Counted from the first letter of the stretch, positions 1 to 9,877 are shown. The stretch: DNA of 64,000 bases from Bradyrhizobium arachidis (GCF_024758505.1 NZ_CP077970.1:4464001-4528000), one strand, 5' to 3'. Notes: a model not told the origin generated them from the sequence alone. Made by a program: numbers and translations.

Positions 1-488
1 CAGCGGTATTTCCGCATCTCACGGCGCTGGAGAATGTCCGCGTCGCGCTCCAGCGTCAGCATGGCTCTTCGTTCGACTTCTGGCGCTCCAAGTCCGTTCT
101 CAACCGCTTCAACGCCCGCGCGCTGGAATTGTTGAACGACGTCGGCCTCAGCGAGTTTGCCAATACACCCGCGGTCGAAATGCCCTATGGGCGCAAGCGT
201 GCGCTCGAGATCGCGACCACGCTGGCGCTCGATCCGGAGATGATGCTGCTCGACGAACCGATGGCCGGCATGGGTCACGAGGACATCGACAAGATCGCCG
301 CCCTCATCAAGCGCATTTCGGCGAAGTACACGATCCTCATGGTCGAACATAACTTAAGCGTTGTGGCCAATCTCTCCGACATCATCACCGTGCTGACGCG
401 CGGGCAGGTCCTGGCGCAAGGCAACTACGCCGACCTCTCCAAGGACGAGCGCGTCAAGGAAGCCTATTTGGGAGCCGGTCATGCCTGA
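1..488 (+). CDS. livG: Branched-chain amino-acid-type ABC transporter ATPase, LivG-like (5' truncated)
   Basis: The reading frame is already open at base 3 and runs to TGA at 486-488, so the N-terminal part with Walker A lies outside the window. Visible are a signature-loop variant (PYGRKRALE), Walker B followed by the catalytic Glu (MMLLDEP), the D-loop (AGMG) and the switch histidine (MVEHN). These are typical of LivG ATPases, which energise uptake through LivH/LivM at the inner membrane. It overlaps livF by 8 bases, which suggests translational coupling. The substrate cannot be read from the ATPase. Confidence 0.9.
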   Translation, partial: AVFPHLTALENVRVALQRQHGSSFDFWRSKSVLNRFNARALELLNDVGLSEFANTPAVEMPYGRKRALEIATTLALDPEMMLLDEPMAGMGHEDIDKIAALIKRISAKYTILMVEHNLSVVANLSDIITVLTRGQVLAQGNYADLSKDERVKEAYLGAGHA

Positions 489-1233
489 GACTGCGATCGC
501 CGAAGCGCCGGCGACAAGGGCCGGCTCGACGGGCGGCACCATCCTCGAAGTCCGCAACCTGGAAGCCTGGTACGGCGAGTCCCACATCCTTCACGGGATC
601 AATTTCGACGTGAAGGCGGGCGAGGTCGTGACGCTGCTCGGGCGCAACGGCGCCGGCAAGACGACTACGCTGAAGTCGGTGATGGGCATCATCGGCAAGC
701 GCACCGGCTCGGTGAAGTTCAACAACCAGGACATCATCCGCGCGACCTCCGACAGGATCGCGCGCATGGGCATCGCCTTCTGTCCCGAGGAGCGCGGCAT
801 TTTCGCAAGCCTCGACGTGCGCGAGAACCTTTTGCTGCCGCCGACGGTGCGGGCCGGGGGATTGTCGCTCGACCAGATCTTCGAACTGTTCCCGAACCTG
901 AAGGAACGCCTCAACAGCCAGGGCACAAAACTCTCCGGCGGCGAGCAGCAGATGCTGGCAATCGCGCGCATCCTGCGCACCGGCGCGAGCTTCTTGATGC
1001 TCGACGAGCCGACCGAAGGACTTGCGCCCGTCATCATCCAGCAGATCGGCCACACCATTGCGCGGCTCAAGAAGGAAGGTTTCACGATCCTTCTGGTCGA
1101 ACAAAACTTCCGCTTCGCGTCCACCGTTGCGGATCGCTATTACGTTGTCGAGCACGGCAAGATCATCGACGGATTTTCAAATTCGGAGTTGGCGGCCAAC
1201 ATGAACAAGCTGCACACCTATCTCGGTGTGTGA
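481..1233 (+). CDS. livF: Branched-chain amino-acid-type ABC transporter ATPase, LivF-like
   Basis: A complete 250-residue ABC ATPase with Walker A (GRNGAGKTT), signature motif (LSGGEQQ), Walker B (FLMLDEPTEGL) and switch histidine region (LLVEQN). 'Q' in place of the usual H after VE is a normal LivF feature. An N-terminal extension of about 20 residues rich in Ala/Thr precedes the domain. The ATG lies inside the end of livG. With livG it forms the nucleotide-binding heterodimer of a hydrophobic amino-acid transporter family system. Confidence 0.93.
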   Translation: MPETAIAEAPATRAGSTGGTILEVRNLEAWYGESHILHGINFDVKAGEVVTLLGRNGAGKTTTLKSVMGIIGKRTGSVKFNNQDIIRATSDRIARMGIAFCPEERGIFASLDVRENLLLPPTVRAGGLSLDQIFELFPNLKERLNSQGTKLSGGEQQMLAIARILRTGASFLMLDEPTEGLAPVIIQQIGHTIARLKKEGFTILLVEQNFRFASTVADRYYVVEHGKIIDGFSNSELAANMNKLHTYLGV

Positions 1234-1249
1234 GCCCGTGCAGGCCGCC

Positions 1250-1277
1250 TGAAGAACAACTACTGAAGAACAACTAC
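1250..1277 (+). repeat. Perfect 14-bp tandem duplication upstream of the binding protein gene
   Basis: The unit TGAAGAACAACTAC occurs twice head to tail in the short gap between livF and the binding protein gene. It ends about 25 bases before the proposed start codon. It looks like a recent slippage duplication in the untranslated spacer. No regulatory role is evident. Confidence 0.85.
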
Positions 1278-1302
1278 TAAAGAGATATTGGGGAAGCGGA
1301 TC

Positions 1303-2523
1303 ATGAAGCACAGCATTTCGGCCATGTTGCTTGGCACTGCCTTGATGTTTGGAATGGCAGGCGGCGCAATCGCGCAGGACAAGAACATCAAGATCGGCGT
1401 GCTCACCGACAATTCAGGTCTCTATGCCGACCTCGGCGGTCCGGGCTCGACCGTCGCCGCGCAGATGGCGATCGAGGATTCCGGGCTTGCGGCAAAAGGC
1501 TGGAAGCTCGATCTGATTTCGGCCGACCATCAGAACAAGCCGGACATCGGCACCACGATTGCGCGACAATGGATCGACGTCGAGAAGGTCGACATCTTCA
1601 TGGACGTGCTGAACTCCGGCGTGGCGCTGGCTGTCAACAACGTCGTGAAGGAGAAAAACTCCGTCATGATCAATACGGGTGCGGCGACGTCCGACCTCAC
1701 CAACGCGCAATGCTCGCCGAACACGGTTCACTGGGTCTACGACACCTACATGCTGGCCAACAGCACCGGGCAGGCGCTGGTGAAGGCCGGCGGCGACACC
1801 TGGTACTTCCTGACCGCCGACTACGCCTTCGGTCACGCGCTCGAGCGCGACACCGCCGCGGTCGTGGTGAAATCGGGCGGCAAGGTGATCGGCACTGTCA
1901 GGCATCCGCTCAACACCGCCGACTTCTCCTCGTTCCTGCTGCAGGCGCAGGCGTCGAAGGCCAAGATCATCGGCATGGCGAATGCCGGCGGCGACACCAC
2001 CAACACCATCAAGCAGGCGGCGGAATTCGGCATCGTCTCGGGCGGCCAGAAGCTTGCGGGCCTGCTCCTCTTCATCACCGACGTGCACGCGCTCGGCCTG
2101 AAGGTGGCGCAGGGGCTGAACTTCACCGAGACCTTCTACTGGGACATGAACGACGGCACCCGCGCCTTCTCCAAGCGCTTCTCCGAGCGCATGAAGAACA
2201 AGGCGATGCCCTCGATGGTGCAGGCCGGCGTATATTCGGGCCTCTTGCACTACTTCAAGACGCTGGAGGCAATGGGCGGCAATCCGCATGACGGTGGCAA
2301 GGTCGTCGCCAAGATGAAGGAATTGCCGACGGACGACGCGCTGTTCGGCCAGGGCACGATCCGCGCCGACGGCCGCAAGCTGCATCCCGCCTACCTCTTC
2401 GAGGTCAAGAAGCCGGAGGAGTCGAAGGGGCCGTGGGACTATTACAAGCTGATCGGGACCACTCCGGGAGACCAGGCGTTCCGGCCGCTCTCGGAAAGCG
2501 CCTGTGCGCTGGTGAAGAAGTAA
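1303..2523 (+). CDS. Periplasmic substrate-binding protein of the Liv-type ABC transporter
   Basis: A 406-residue type-1 periplasmic binding protein (Peripla_BP_6 family). A Sec signal peptide covers about residues 1-25 and ends at AIAQ/D; the mature protein starts DKNIKIGVLTDNSG. The ATG at 1303 is preferred over the in-frame TTG at 1288 because GGGGAAG sits just upstream and the signal peptide then has a normal charged start. It lies between livF and livH, so it should deliver ligand to this transporter. The ligand may be an amino acid, an amide or an aromatic acid. It is closely related to the protein encoded at 15694-16920 on the minus strand. Confidence 0.92.
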   Translation: MKHSISAMLLGTALMFGMAGGAIAQDKNIKIGVLTDNSGLYADLGGPGSTVAAQMAIEDSGLAAKGWKLDLISADHQNKPDIGTTIARQWIDVEKVDIFMDVLNSGVALAVNNVVKEKNSVMINTGAATSDLTNAQCSPNTVHWVYDTYMLANSTGQALVKAGGDTWYFLTADYAFGHALERDTAAVVVKSGGKVIGTVRHPLNTADFSSFLLQAQASKAKIIGMANAGGDTTNTIKQAAEFGIVSGGQKLAGLLLFITDVHALGLKVAQGLNFTETFYWDMNDGTRAFSKRFSERMKNKAMPSMVQAGVYSGLLHYFKTLEAMGGNPHDGGKVVAKMKELPTDDALFGQGTIRADGRKLHPAYLFEVKKPEESKGPWDYYKLIGTTPGDQAFRPLSESACALVKK

Positions 2524-2528
2524 GATCA

Positions 2529-2548
2529 GCCGCGCCTTAAGGCGCGGC
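2529..2548 (+). other. Intercistronic perfect hairpin between binding protein gene and livH
   Basis: GCCGCGCC-TTAA-GGCGCGGC is a perfect 20-base palindrome six bases after the stop codon. No U-tract follows, so it is a poor intrinsic terminator. Hairpins here commonly protect the 3' end of binding-protein mRNA, so that binding protein outnumbers permease; that role is inferred. Confidence 0.6.
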
Positions 2549-2590
2549 CTAGTGGAAATGACATAACGAGACCGGGTACGAGATCGATCG

Positions 2591-3454
2591 ATGCAGGCTC
2601 TCTACGCACAGTTACTTGTGGGACTGATCAACGGCTCGTTCTACGCGCTGCTAAGTCTCGGGCTTGCCGTGATCTTCGGCATGCTCAACATCATCAACTT
2701 CGCTCACGGCGCGCTCTACATGATGGGCGCGTTCGTCGCGTACTTCCTGTTGAACCTTGGCGGCATCAACTACTGGTGGGCGCTTCTGATCGCACCTGTT
2801 ATCGTCGGCATCTTCGGCATGATCCTGGAGCGGACCATGCTGCAATGGCTGACCGGGCTCGATCATCTCTACGGCCTCTTGCTCACCTTCGGCATCGCGC
2901 TGATCGTGCAAGGCCTCTTCCAGAACTACTTTGGCTCCTCGGGTCTGCCCTATGCCATTCCCGACGAACTGAAGGGCGGCATGAATCTCGGCTTCATGTT
3001 CCTGCCGATCTATCGCGGCTGGGTCGTCATCTTCTCGCTGGTGGTGTGCCTTGCCACCTGGTTCCTGATCGAGAAGACCCGGCTCGGTGCTTACTTGCGC
3101 GCCGCGACCGAGAACCCGACGCTGGTGCGTGCCTTCGGCATCAATGTGCCGCGCATGATCACGCTGACCTACGGCCTCGGCGTCGGCCTTGCGGCGCTCG
3201 CCGGCGTGCTGTCCGCGCCGATCAACCAGGTGCGGCCGCTGATGGGCGCCGATCTCATCATCGTGGTATTCGCGGTGGTCGTGATCGGCGGCATGGGATC
3301 GATCATGGGCTCGATCATCACCGGCTTTGCGCTCGGCGTGATCGAAGGCCTGACCAAGTATTTTTACCCGGAAGCCTCCAACACCGTCGTGTTCGTGCTG
3401 ATGGTGCTGGTGCTGCTTGTGAAGCCAACCGGACTGACGGGAAGGGCGGCCTGA
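2591..3454 (+). CDS. livH: Branched-chain amino-acid-type ABC transporter permease, LivH-like
   Basis: A 287-residue inner-membrane permease. It begins with the family's typical pattern (LLVGLINGSFYALLSLGLAVIFG, then NFAHGALYM) and ends in a run of hydrophobic helices closing with a VKPTGLTGR tail. About eight membrane segments can be drawn. The GMGSIMGSIITGF loop fits the cytoplasmic EAA-like coupling segment. It pairs with livM one base downstream to form the translocation pore. Confidence 0.92.
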   Translation: MQALYAQLLVGLINGSFYALLSLGLAVIFGMLNIINFAHGALYMMGAFVAYFLLNLGGINYWWALLIAPVIVGIFGMILERTMLQWLTGLDHLYGLLLTFGIALIVQGLFQNYFGSSGLPYAIPDELKGGMNLGFMFLPIYRGWVVIFSLVVCLATWFLIEKTRLGAYLRAATENPTLVRAFGINVPRMITLTYGLGVGLAALAGVLSAPINQVRPLMGADLIIVVFAVVVIGGMGSIMGSIITGFALGVIEGLTKYFYPEASNTVVFVLMVLVLLVKPTGLTGRAA

Positions 3455-3455
3455 T

Positions 3456-4424
3456 ATGACCGTAGTAACCGACGACACCCTGAAGGCGCCCCCGCGCGCG
3501 ATGCGCGACGAAATGATCGTCTTCGTGGCAATGACGCTGTTGCTCGCTTCGGTGCCCTTCACCGGCATCTATCCGTTCTTCGTGATGCAGGCGCTGTGCT
3601 TTGCGCTTCTGGCCTGCGCCTTCAACCTCCTGATCGGCTATGGCGGTCTGCTCTCCTTCGGCCATGCGATGTTCCTCGGCACCGCAGGCTATTGCAGCGC
3701 GCATGCGCTGAAGGTGTGGGGCCTGCCGCCGGAGCTCGGCATCCTCGTCGGTGTCGCCGCGGCCTTCGTGCTCTCGATCGTGACCGGCTACGTGTCGATA
3801 CGCCGCCAGGGCATCTACTTCTCGATGATCACGCTGGCGCTGTCGCAGCTTCTCTACTTCATCTACCTCCAGGCGCCGTTCACCCATGGTGAGGACGGCA
3901 TCCAGGGCATTCCGCAGGGACGCATGTTCGGCGTGCTCGACCTGTCCAAGCCGACGATCCTCTATTACGTCGTTCTGGTTGGCTTCCTCGGCGGCTTCCT
4001 TCTGATCTACCGCATCATCAACTCGCCCTTCGGCGAGGTGCTGAAGTCGATCCGCGAGAACGAGCAGCGCGCGATTTCGCTCGGCTATCGCACCGACCAG
4101 TACAAGTTCTTGGCCTTCATCCTGTCGGGTACGCTGGCCGGCTTTGCCGGGTCGCTGAAGGTGTTCGTGGCGCAGAATGCCTCGCTCACCGACGTGCACT
4201 GGTCGATGTCGGGCGAAGTCGTGCTGATGACGCTGGTCGGCGGCCTCGGCACGATCTTCGGACCCGTGGTCGGCGCCTTCGTCATCATCGCCATGCAGCA
4301 ATATCTCGCGAGCTTCGGCCAGTGGGTGACCGTGATTCAGGGCGCGATCTTCGTGATCTGCGTGCTCACATTCCGCCGGGGCGTAGTCGGCGAAATCGCG
4401 CATTACTTCCGCAGGTCGCTGTAA
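3456..4424 (+). CDS. livM: Branched-chain amino-acid-type ABC transporter permease, LivM-like
   Basis: A 322-residue permease with the LivM hallmarks: LLIGYGGLLSFGHAMFLG near residues 60-75, a middle loop with SIRENEQRAISLGY, and the GGLGTIFGPVVGAF segment near the end. The start codon follows the livH stop after one base, so the two are almost certainly co-translated. It is the last gene of the transporter. A hydrophilic N-terminus of about 20 residues precedes the first helix. Confidence 0.92.
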   Translation: MTVVTDDTLKAPPRAMRDEMIVFVAMTLLLASVPFTGIYPFFVMQALCFALLACAFNLLIGYGGLLSFGHAMFLGTAGYCSAHALKVWGLPPELGILVGVAAAFVLSIVTGYVSIRRQGIYFSMITLALSQLLYFIYLQAPFTHGEDGIQGIPQGRMFGVLDLSKPTILYYVVLVGFLGGFLLIYRIINSPFGEVLKSIRENEQRAISLGYRTDQYKFLAFILSGTLAGFAGSLKVFVAQNASLTDVHWSMSGEVVLMTLVGGLGTIFGPVVGAFVIIAMQQYLASFGQWVTVIQGAIFVICVLTFRRGVVGEIAHYFRRSL

Positions 4425-4521
4425 GTTATTGATGTAGCTTGTAAAAGACTGCCGCGCGAAAGCGGTGGATGACCCGGTTCGGCGGGCGTGAGGTGGCACG
4501 CGCGCGGATCGAAAATGGTCT

Positions 4522-4539
4522 ATGACAGTTTGGTGACAG
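4522..4539 (-). promoter_or_regulatory. PHO-box-like PhoB site upstream of the DUF47-pit operon
   Basis: Read on the minus strand the site is CTGTCAC-CAAA-CTGTCAT: two 7-base half-sites four bases apart, the classical PHO box layout. It lies 40 bases before the DUF47 start codon and points against the direction of transcription. In Sinorhizobium meliloti the orthologous orfA-pit operon is repressed by PhoB under phosphate limitation, so a repressor site is the favoured reading. The match is seen; binding is inferred. Confidence 0.65.
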
Positions 4540-4579
4540 TCCTCCCGGACCGGCCAATCTCAAACCGGCAGTAATTCCC

Positions 4580-5224
4580 ATGATGCGATGGTTTCGCGCC
4601 TTTCTTCCCAAGGAGGAACGGTTCTTCGATCTGTTCGACCGCCATGCCCAGACCGTGATCCAGGGGTCCATCGCACTCCAGGGGATGCTGAACGGCGGCG
4701 AGGAGACCCCGGTCTACTGCCAGCGCGTCAACCAGTTCGAGAACGACGCGGACAACATCACACGCGAGGTGCTCACCGCCGTTCGGCGTACCTTCATCAC
4801 GCCGTTCGACCGCGGCGACATCAAGAACCTGATCACCTCGATGGACGACGCCATCGACCAGATGCAGCAGACCGCCAAGGCTGTGATGCTGTTCGAGGTC
4901 CGCGCCTTCGAGCCGCCGATGCGGGAGATGGGCGGGCTGCTGGTCGAATGCGCCAACCTCGTCGGGCGCGCGCTGCCGCTGATGCAGGCGATCGGTCCGA
5001 ACGTGGCCATGCTGACGGCGATCACGGAGGAACTGACCAAGCTCGAGGGCCGCGTCGACGATCTCCACGACATCGGGCTGAAGGAGCTGTTCCTGAAGCA
5101 TCGCGACGGCAATGCGATGAACTTCATCGTCGGCGTCGAGATCTACGACCATCTCGAGAAGGTCGCCGATCGCTTCGACGACGTCGCGAACGAAATCAAC
5201 AGCATCGTCATCGAGCAAGTGTAA
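4580..5224 (+). CDS. DUF47/PhoU-like phosphate transport accessory protein (OrfA of orfA-pit)
   Basis: A 214-residue, almost wholly helical cytosolic protein of the DUF47 (PhoU_div) family. Family-like features include FFDLFDRHA near the start, the acidic helix VNQFENDADNITREV that resembles PhoU metal-cluster helices, and a C-terminal YDHLEKVADRFDDVANEI segment. Its gene lies 14 bases ahead of pit, the standard arrangement in rhizobia, where it is thought to modulate the Pit carrier. No strong Shine-Dalgarno sequence precedes the ATG. Confidence 0.9.
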   Translation: MMRWFRAFLPKEERFFDLFDRHAQTVIQGSIALQGMLNGGEETPVYCQRVNQFENDADNITREVLTAVRRTFITPFDRGDIKNLITSMDDAIDQMQQTAKAVMLFEVRAFEPPMREMGGLLVECANLVGRALPLMQAIGPNVAMLTAITEELTKLEGRVDDLHDIGLKELFLKHRDGNAMNFIVGVEIYDHLEKVADRFDDVANEINSIVIEQV

Positions 5225-5238
5225 GGCAGGGCCGCGCT

Positions 5239-6243
5239 GTGGATGCTGCGTTGGGTTTTCCTGTCCTGGTCGGGCTGATTGCCGTTGCGCTGCTGTTCGA
5301 CTTCCTGAACGGTCTGCACGACGCCGCCAATTCGATCGCGACCATCGTCTCGACCCGCGTGCTGCGGCCGCAATACGCGGTGTTCTGGGCTGCCTTCTTC
5401 AACTTCATTGCCTTCCTGGTGTTCGGCCTGCACGTCGCCCAAACCATCGGCACCGGCATCATCGATCCCGCCATCGTCGATGCGCAGGTGATCTTCGCGG
5501 CCCTCGTCGGCGCCATCGTCTGGAACCTCGTCACCTGGGCGCTCGGCATCCCGTCCTCGTCATCGCACGCGCTGATCGGCGGGCTGGTCGGCGGCGGCAT
5601 CGCCAAGGGCGGGATTTCGGCGGCGGTCTGGAGCGGGTTGTCGAAGGCGGTGCTCGCGATCGTGCTGTCGCCGCTGGTCGGCTTCCTGCTCGCGATGGCG
5701 CTGGTTGCGATCGTGTCCTGGGCCTCGGTGCGCTCGACGCCCTTTGCCGTCGACCGCGCGTTCCGCATCCTGCAATTCGCCTCTGCCTCGCTCTATTCGC
5801 TCGGCCATGGCGGCAATGACGCCCAGAAGACCATGGGTATCATCGCGGTGTTGCTCTATTCACAGGGCCATCTCGGCAACGAGTTCTCGGTGCCGTTCTG
5901 GGTCGTGCTGTCTTGCCAGGCCGCGATGGCACTGGGCACGCTGATGGGTGGCTGGCGGATCGTTCGCACCATGGGTCTGCGCATTACCAAGCTGACGCCA
6001 ATGCAGGGTTTTTGCGCGGAGACCGGTGGTGCGGCAACCCTGTTCATGGCGACCTATCTCGGGGTTCCCGTCTCGACCACGCACACCATCACCGGTGCCA
6101 TCGTCGGCGTCGGCGCCGCCCGCCGCGTCTCTGCGGTACGCTGGAACGTCGCGAGCTCGATCGTCTATGCCTGGGTCATCACGATCCCGGCCTCGGCCAT
6201 CGTCGCCGCGCTGACCTGGTGGCTGGTACAGGTCCTGCGCTGA
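5239..6243 (+). CDS. pit: Low-affinity inorganic phosphate transporter, PiT family
   Basis: A 334-residue, about ten-helix carrier for phosphate, probably metal-phosphate/proton symport. It carries the two PiT signature regions: GLHDAANSIATIVSTR near residue 24 and GGNDAQKTMG plus VPVSTTHTITGAIVG in the second half. I chose the GTG at 5239, behind AAGGCAGGG, because a family-typical N-terminus begins there; the same frame stays open back to 4588 across the DUF47 gene, but that part encodes nothing recognisable. Its TGA abuts the stop of the convergent sugE gene without a single intervening base. Confidence 0.93.
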   Translation: MDAALGFPVLVGLIAVALLFDFLNGLHDAANSIATIVSTRVLRPQYAVFWAAFFNFIAFLVFGLHVAQTIGTGIIDPAIVDAQVIFAALVGAIVWNLVTWALGIPSSSSHALIGGLVGGGIAKGGISAAVWSGLSKAVLAIVLSPLVGFLLAMALVAIVSWASVRSTPFAVDRAFRILQFASASLYSLGHGGNDAQKTMGIIAVLLYSQGHLGNEFSVPFWVVLSCQAAMALGTLMGGWRIVRTMGLRITKLTPMQGFCAETGGAATLFMATYLGVPVSTTHTITGAIVGVGAARRVSAVRWNVASSIVYAWVITIPASAIVAALTWWLVQVLR

Positions 6244-6558
6244 TCAGGTGACGAGTTTCAGCCCCACGATGCCTGCGACGATCAGGCCGATGCTGGCGAG
6301 CCGCATGGCGGTGGCGGGCTCTCCGAACAGGGCGATGCCGAGCAGCGCGGTGCCGACCGCTCCGATGCCGGTCCACACCGCGTAGGCGGTTCCGATCGGC
6401 AGCGTTTTCAGGGCGAGCCCAAGCAGGAGCACGCTGCCGGCCATCGCCGCGAGCGTCAGCACGGATGGAACGAGCCGGCTAAAGCCTTCGGTGAATTTGA
6501 GGCCGATCGCCCAGCCGACCTCCAACAGACCGGCGACGAACAACACGATCCAGGCCAT
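6244..6558 (-). CDS. sugE: SugE/Gdx-type guanidinium exporter, small multidrug resistance family
   Basis: A 104-residue four-helix SMR protein. The conserved membrane Glu is in [16 protein letters not shown] (E13), and the pattern [17 protein letters not shown] is characteristic of the Gdx/SugE branch, whose proven substrate is guanidinium, rather than of EmrE. GAGGG stands a few bases before the ATG. The 5' leader carries two ACGA-loop hairpins (6578-6628) that match a guanidine-II riboswitch, which strongly supports the guanidinium assignment. Confidence 0.92.
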   Translation of the reverse strand: MAWIVLFVAGLLEVGWAIGLKFTEGFSRLVPSVLTLAAMAGSVLLLGLALKTLPIGTAYAVWTGIGAVGTALLGIALFGEPATAMRLASIGLIVAGIVGLKLVT

Positions 6559-6577
6559 GACAACCCTCTGTTTTCAG

Positions 6578-6628
6578 GCAGGGTCGTCCCCGCGAAGCGA
6601 TGTGCTGATGACGGAAGGTCGTCCTTCC
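6578..6628 (-). promoter_or_regulatory. Guanidine-II (mini-ykkC) riboswitch candidate in the sugE leader
   Basis: On the minus strand, first hairpin GGAAGG-ACGA-CCTTCC (6613-6628), then second GCGGGG-ACGA-CCCTGC (6578-6593) with one G-U pair, joined by 19 bases. Two short stems with ACGR loops are the defining structure of the mini-ykkC class, which binds guanidine by loop-loop pairing. The second hairpin ends about ten bases before the GAGGG ribosome site of sugE, fitting translational control. A possible -35 (TTGCAG) lies shortly upstream. Both structure and regulated gene agree with the class. Confidence 0.88.
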
Positions 6629-6715
6629 CCGGGGGCATATGGGGCTGGCAAAGGGTCTCTGCAATCACCATTTGACGCTTGAAAAGGCCGGTTTTCCCTG
6701 CCAAACGCTCCCGCC

Positions 6716-8338
<1,623 letters not shown>

Positions 8339-8358
8339 GCTCGTCCACACCCTCCGCT

Positions 8359-8460
8359 GTCATGCGCCGGCTTGACCGGCGCATCCAGTACGCCGTGACC
8401 TATCGATTCAATCTCTGCTGTCTCTGGAATACTGGGTCGCCCGGTCAAGCCGGGCGACGA
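8359..8460. repeat. Interspersed palindromic repeat (TCATGCGCCGG / TCGCCCGG type)
   Basis: Two stem-loops, TGCGCCGG-cttga-CCGGCGCA and TCGCCCGG-tcaag-CCGGGCGA, flank a spacer of about 50 bases containing GAATC and TCTCTGGAATACTGG. This layout is a common intergenic repeat in Bradyrhizobium and relatives. It lies right after prfC and could also act as a transcription terminator. Confidence 0.75.
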
Positions 8461-8497
8461 CCTAGGCGCGCTCATGTGAACGCCGCGGGGACTTGAC

Positions 8498-9109
8498 GTG
8501 CCCGTGGCAATGGCCACGTGTTGGGGCATGTGGCGCGGCATTCTCATCATTCTCGTGTTGACGGTCACGATGGCCAGCGCCGACGCGCGGCGCCGGCAGA
8601 TCAATCCGATTCCGTTTTCGCACGAGCCATGCAGCGTCTTGGACAACCGTCCCTGCACGCCGTCCTATTGCAGCGTGCTCGAACACGGCCCCTGCATCCC
8701 CGAGATCGACTATCCCTACGGCCAGAACCTGCAGCTCACCGTGCAGACCGTGCCGTCGCCGAATGAGCTCGCCAAGTATCAGAAGCCGGATCACGATCTC
8801 GACACCATCGGCGACCTCTTCGCCGAACTGCGCGCCTGCTGGGCGCCGCCGCCGGAAGACAGCGCGCGGCAGGGCATGCAGATGTCGGTGCGCTTCAGCT
8901 TCAACAGAACGGGCGGCTTGATCGGCCCACCGCGCTTGACCTACGCGACGTCGGGCGTGCCGGCGGATACGCGGACCACCTACCTCAACGCGATCAACAC
9001 TTCGCTCAATGCCTGTCTGCCGCTGAAATTCACCGACGGCCTCGGCGGCGCGCTCGCAGGGCGCCCGATCGCGATCCGCTACGTCGACAACCGCGAGCTG
9101 GGAAGGTGA
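8498..9109 (+). CDS. Secreted protein with cysteine-rich N-terminal repeat and TonB-C-like tail
   Basis: About 203 residues, not assigned to a named family. A hydrophobic leader (GILIILVLTVTMASADA) suggests export. After it come two imperfect copies of CSVL....PC.P (about residues 47-70), giving paired cysteines that may form disulfides. The second half, from CWAPPPEDS through the FSFNRTGGLIGPPRLTY strand pair, resembles the alpha/beta fold of TonB/TolA C-terminal domains; this is weak by eye. The GTG at 8498 follows GGGGA; ATGs at 8510 or 8528 are alternatives. Confidence 0.7.
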   Translation: MPVAMATCWGMWRGILIILVLTVTMASADARRRQINPIPFSHEPCSVLDNRPCTPSYCSVLEHGPCIPEIDYPYGQNLQLTVQTVPSPNELAKYQKPDHDLDTIGDLFAELRACWAPPPEDSARQGMQMSVRFSFNRTGGLIGPPRLTYATSGVPADTRTTYLNAINTSLNACLPLKFTDGLGGALAGRPIAIRYVDNRELGR

Positions 9110-9112
9110 GCT

Positions 9113-9229
9113 TGTCGTCATTCCGGAGCGCGCGGAGCGCGAACCCGGAATCTCGAGGTTGGTTTGCGATCTCGTGTTCAAACTCGAGATTCCGGGTCTG
9201 GCCCTGCGGGCCATCCCGGAATGACGACA
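9113..9229. repeat. Interspersed nested inverted repeat (GTCATTCCGG family), copy 1
   Basis: The ends are 14-base perfect inverted repeats, TGTCGTCATTCCGG and CCGGAATGACGACA. Inside is a second 15-base pair (ACCCGGAATCTCGAG at 9143-9157, CTCGAGATTCCGGGT at 9183-9197). Related elements are at 19165-19305 and 37701-37799. All lie between genes, and no transposase is present. Confidence 0.85.
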
Positions 9230-9292
9230 TTGCGGCTGGCGGCGAGAAGATGATACGCATCATTCGGGGGCGCAACATATGGGGAGGACGTC

Positions 9293-9877
9293 GTGGGTCT
9301 GTTGGTGATGATCCTGGGGCTCGTGCTTTTTTTCGCGGCCCACACTTTGACGACAAAGCGCAAGGCGCGGGAGCGCGTAATCGCCAGCTTGGGTGAGGGC
9401 ACCTACAAGATCCTGTACTCGTTGGCATCGCTGGCAGGCCTTGCGATGATCATCTGGGGCTTTGCCAATTATCGCGCGACGGGATGGATCGACGTCTGGT
9501 ATCCGCCGAAGGCGATGAAGCACATCACGGTGGCGCTGATGCTGCCGGCCGTCATCCTCGTGGTCGCCTCCTACATTCGCGGTCGCATCTACGCGACGCT
9601 GAAGCATCCGATGCTCGCCGGCATCAAGCTGTGGGCGGCGGCGCATCTGCTCGCCAATGGCGATCTCGGCTCTATCATCCTGTTCGGCTCGTTCCTGGGC
9701 TGGGCCGTGTATGACCGCATTTCGCTGAAGCATCGCACCGACGCCGGCGGACCGCCGATCCCGGTGGGCGGCGCCACCAACGATTTGATCGCGGTTGCGG
9801 TCGGTGTCGTGGCCTATCTGGCATTGGCCTTCGCCTTCCACCCTGTGGTGATCGGCGTTCCCGTCGTGGGGGCATAA
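9293..9877 (+). CDS. NnrU family membrane protein
   Basis: A 194-residue protein with five to six membrane helices, beginning LLVMILGLVLFFAAHTLTT and containing KHPMLAGIKLWAAAHLLANGD, the most conserved NnrU segment. The GTG start at 9293 follows GGGGAGG at ideal spacing. NnrU was first noted near denitrification genes and resembles the isoprenylcysteine methyltransferase/NnrU membrane fold. No nitrogen-oxide genes are nearby, so a denitrification role is not supported here. Confidence 0.88.
   Translation: MGLLVMILGLVLFFAAHTLTTKRKARERVIASLGEGTYKILYSLASLAGLAMIIWGFANYRATGWIDVWYPPKAMKHITVALMLPAVILVVASYIRGRIYATLKHPMLAGIKLWAAAHLLANGDLGSIILFGSFLGWAVYDRISLKHRTDAGGPPIPVGGATNDLIAVAVGVVAYLALAFAFHPVVIGVPVVGA

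Noticed and set aside
4588..5238. Upstream part of the pit reading frame
   Set aside because: Open only because of DUF47 codon use on the same strand; the translation is Arg-rich and not membrane-like, and pit starts at the GTG at 5239.
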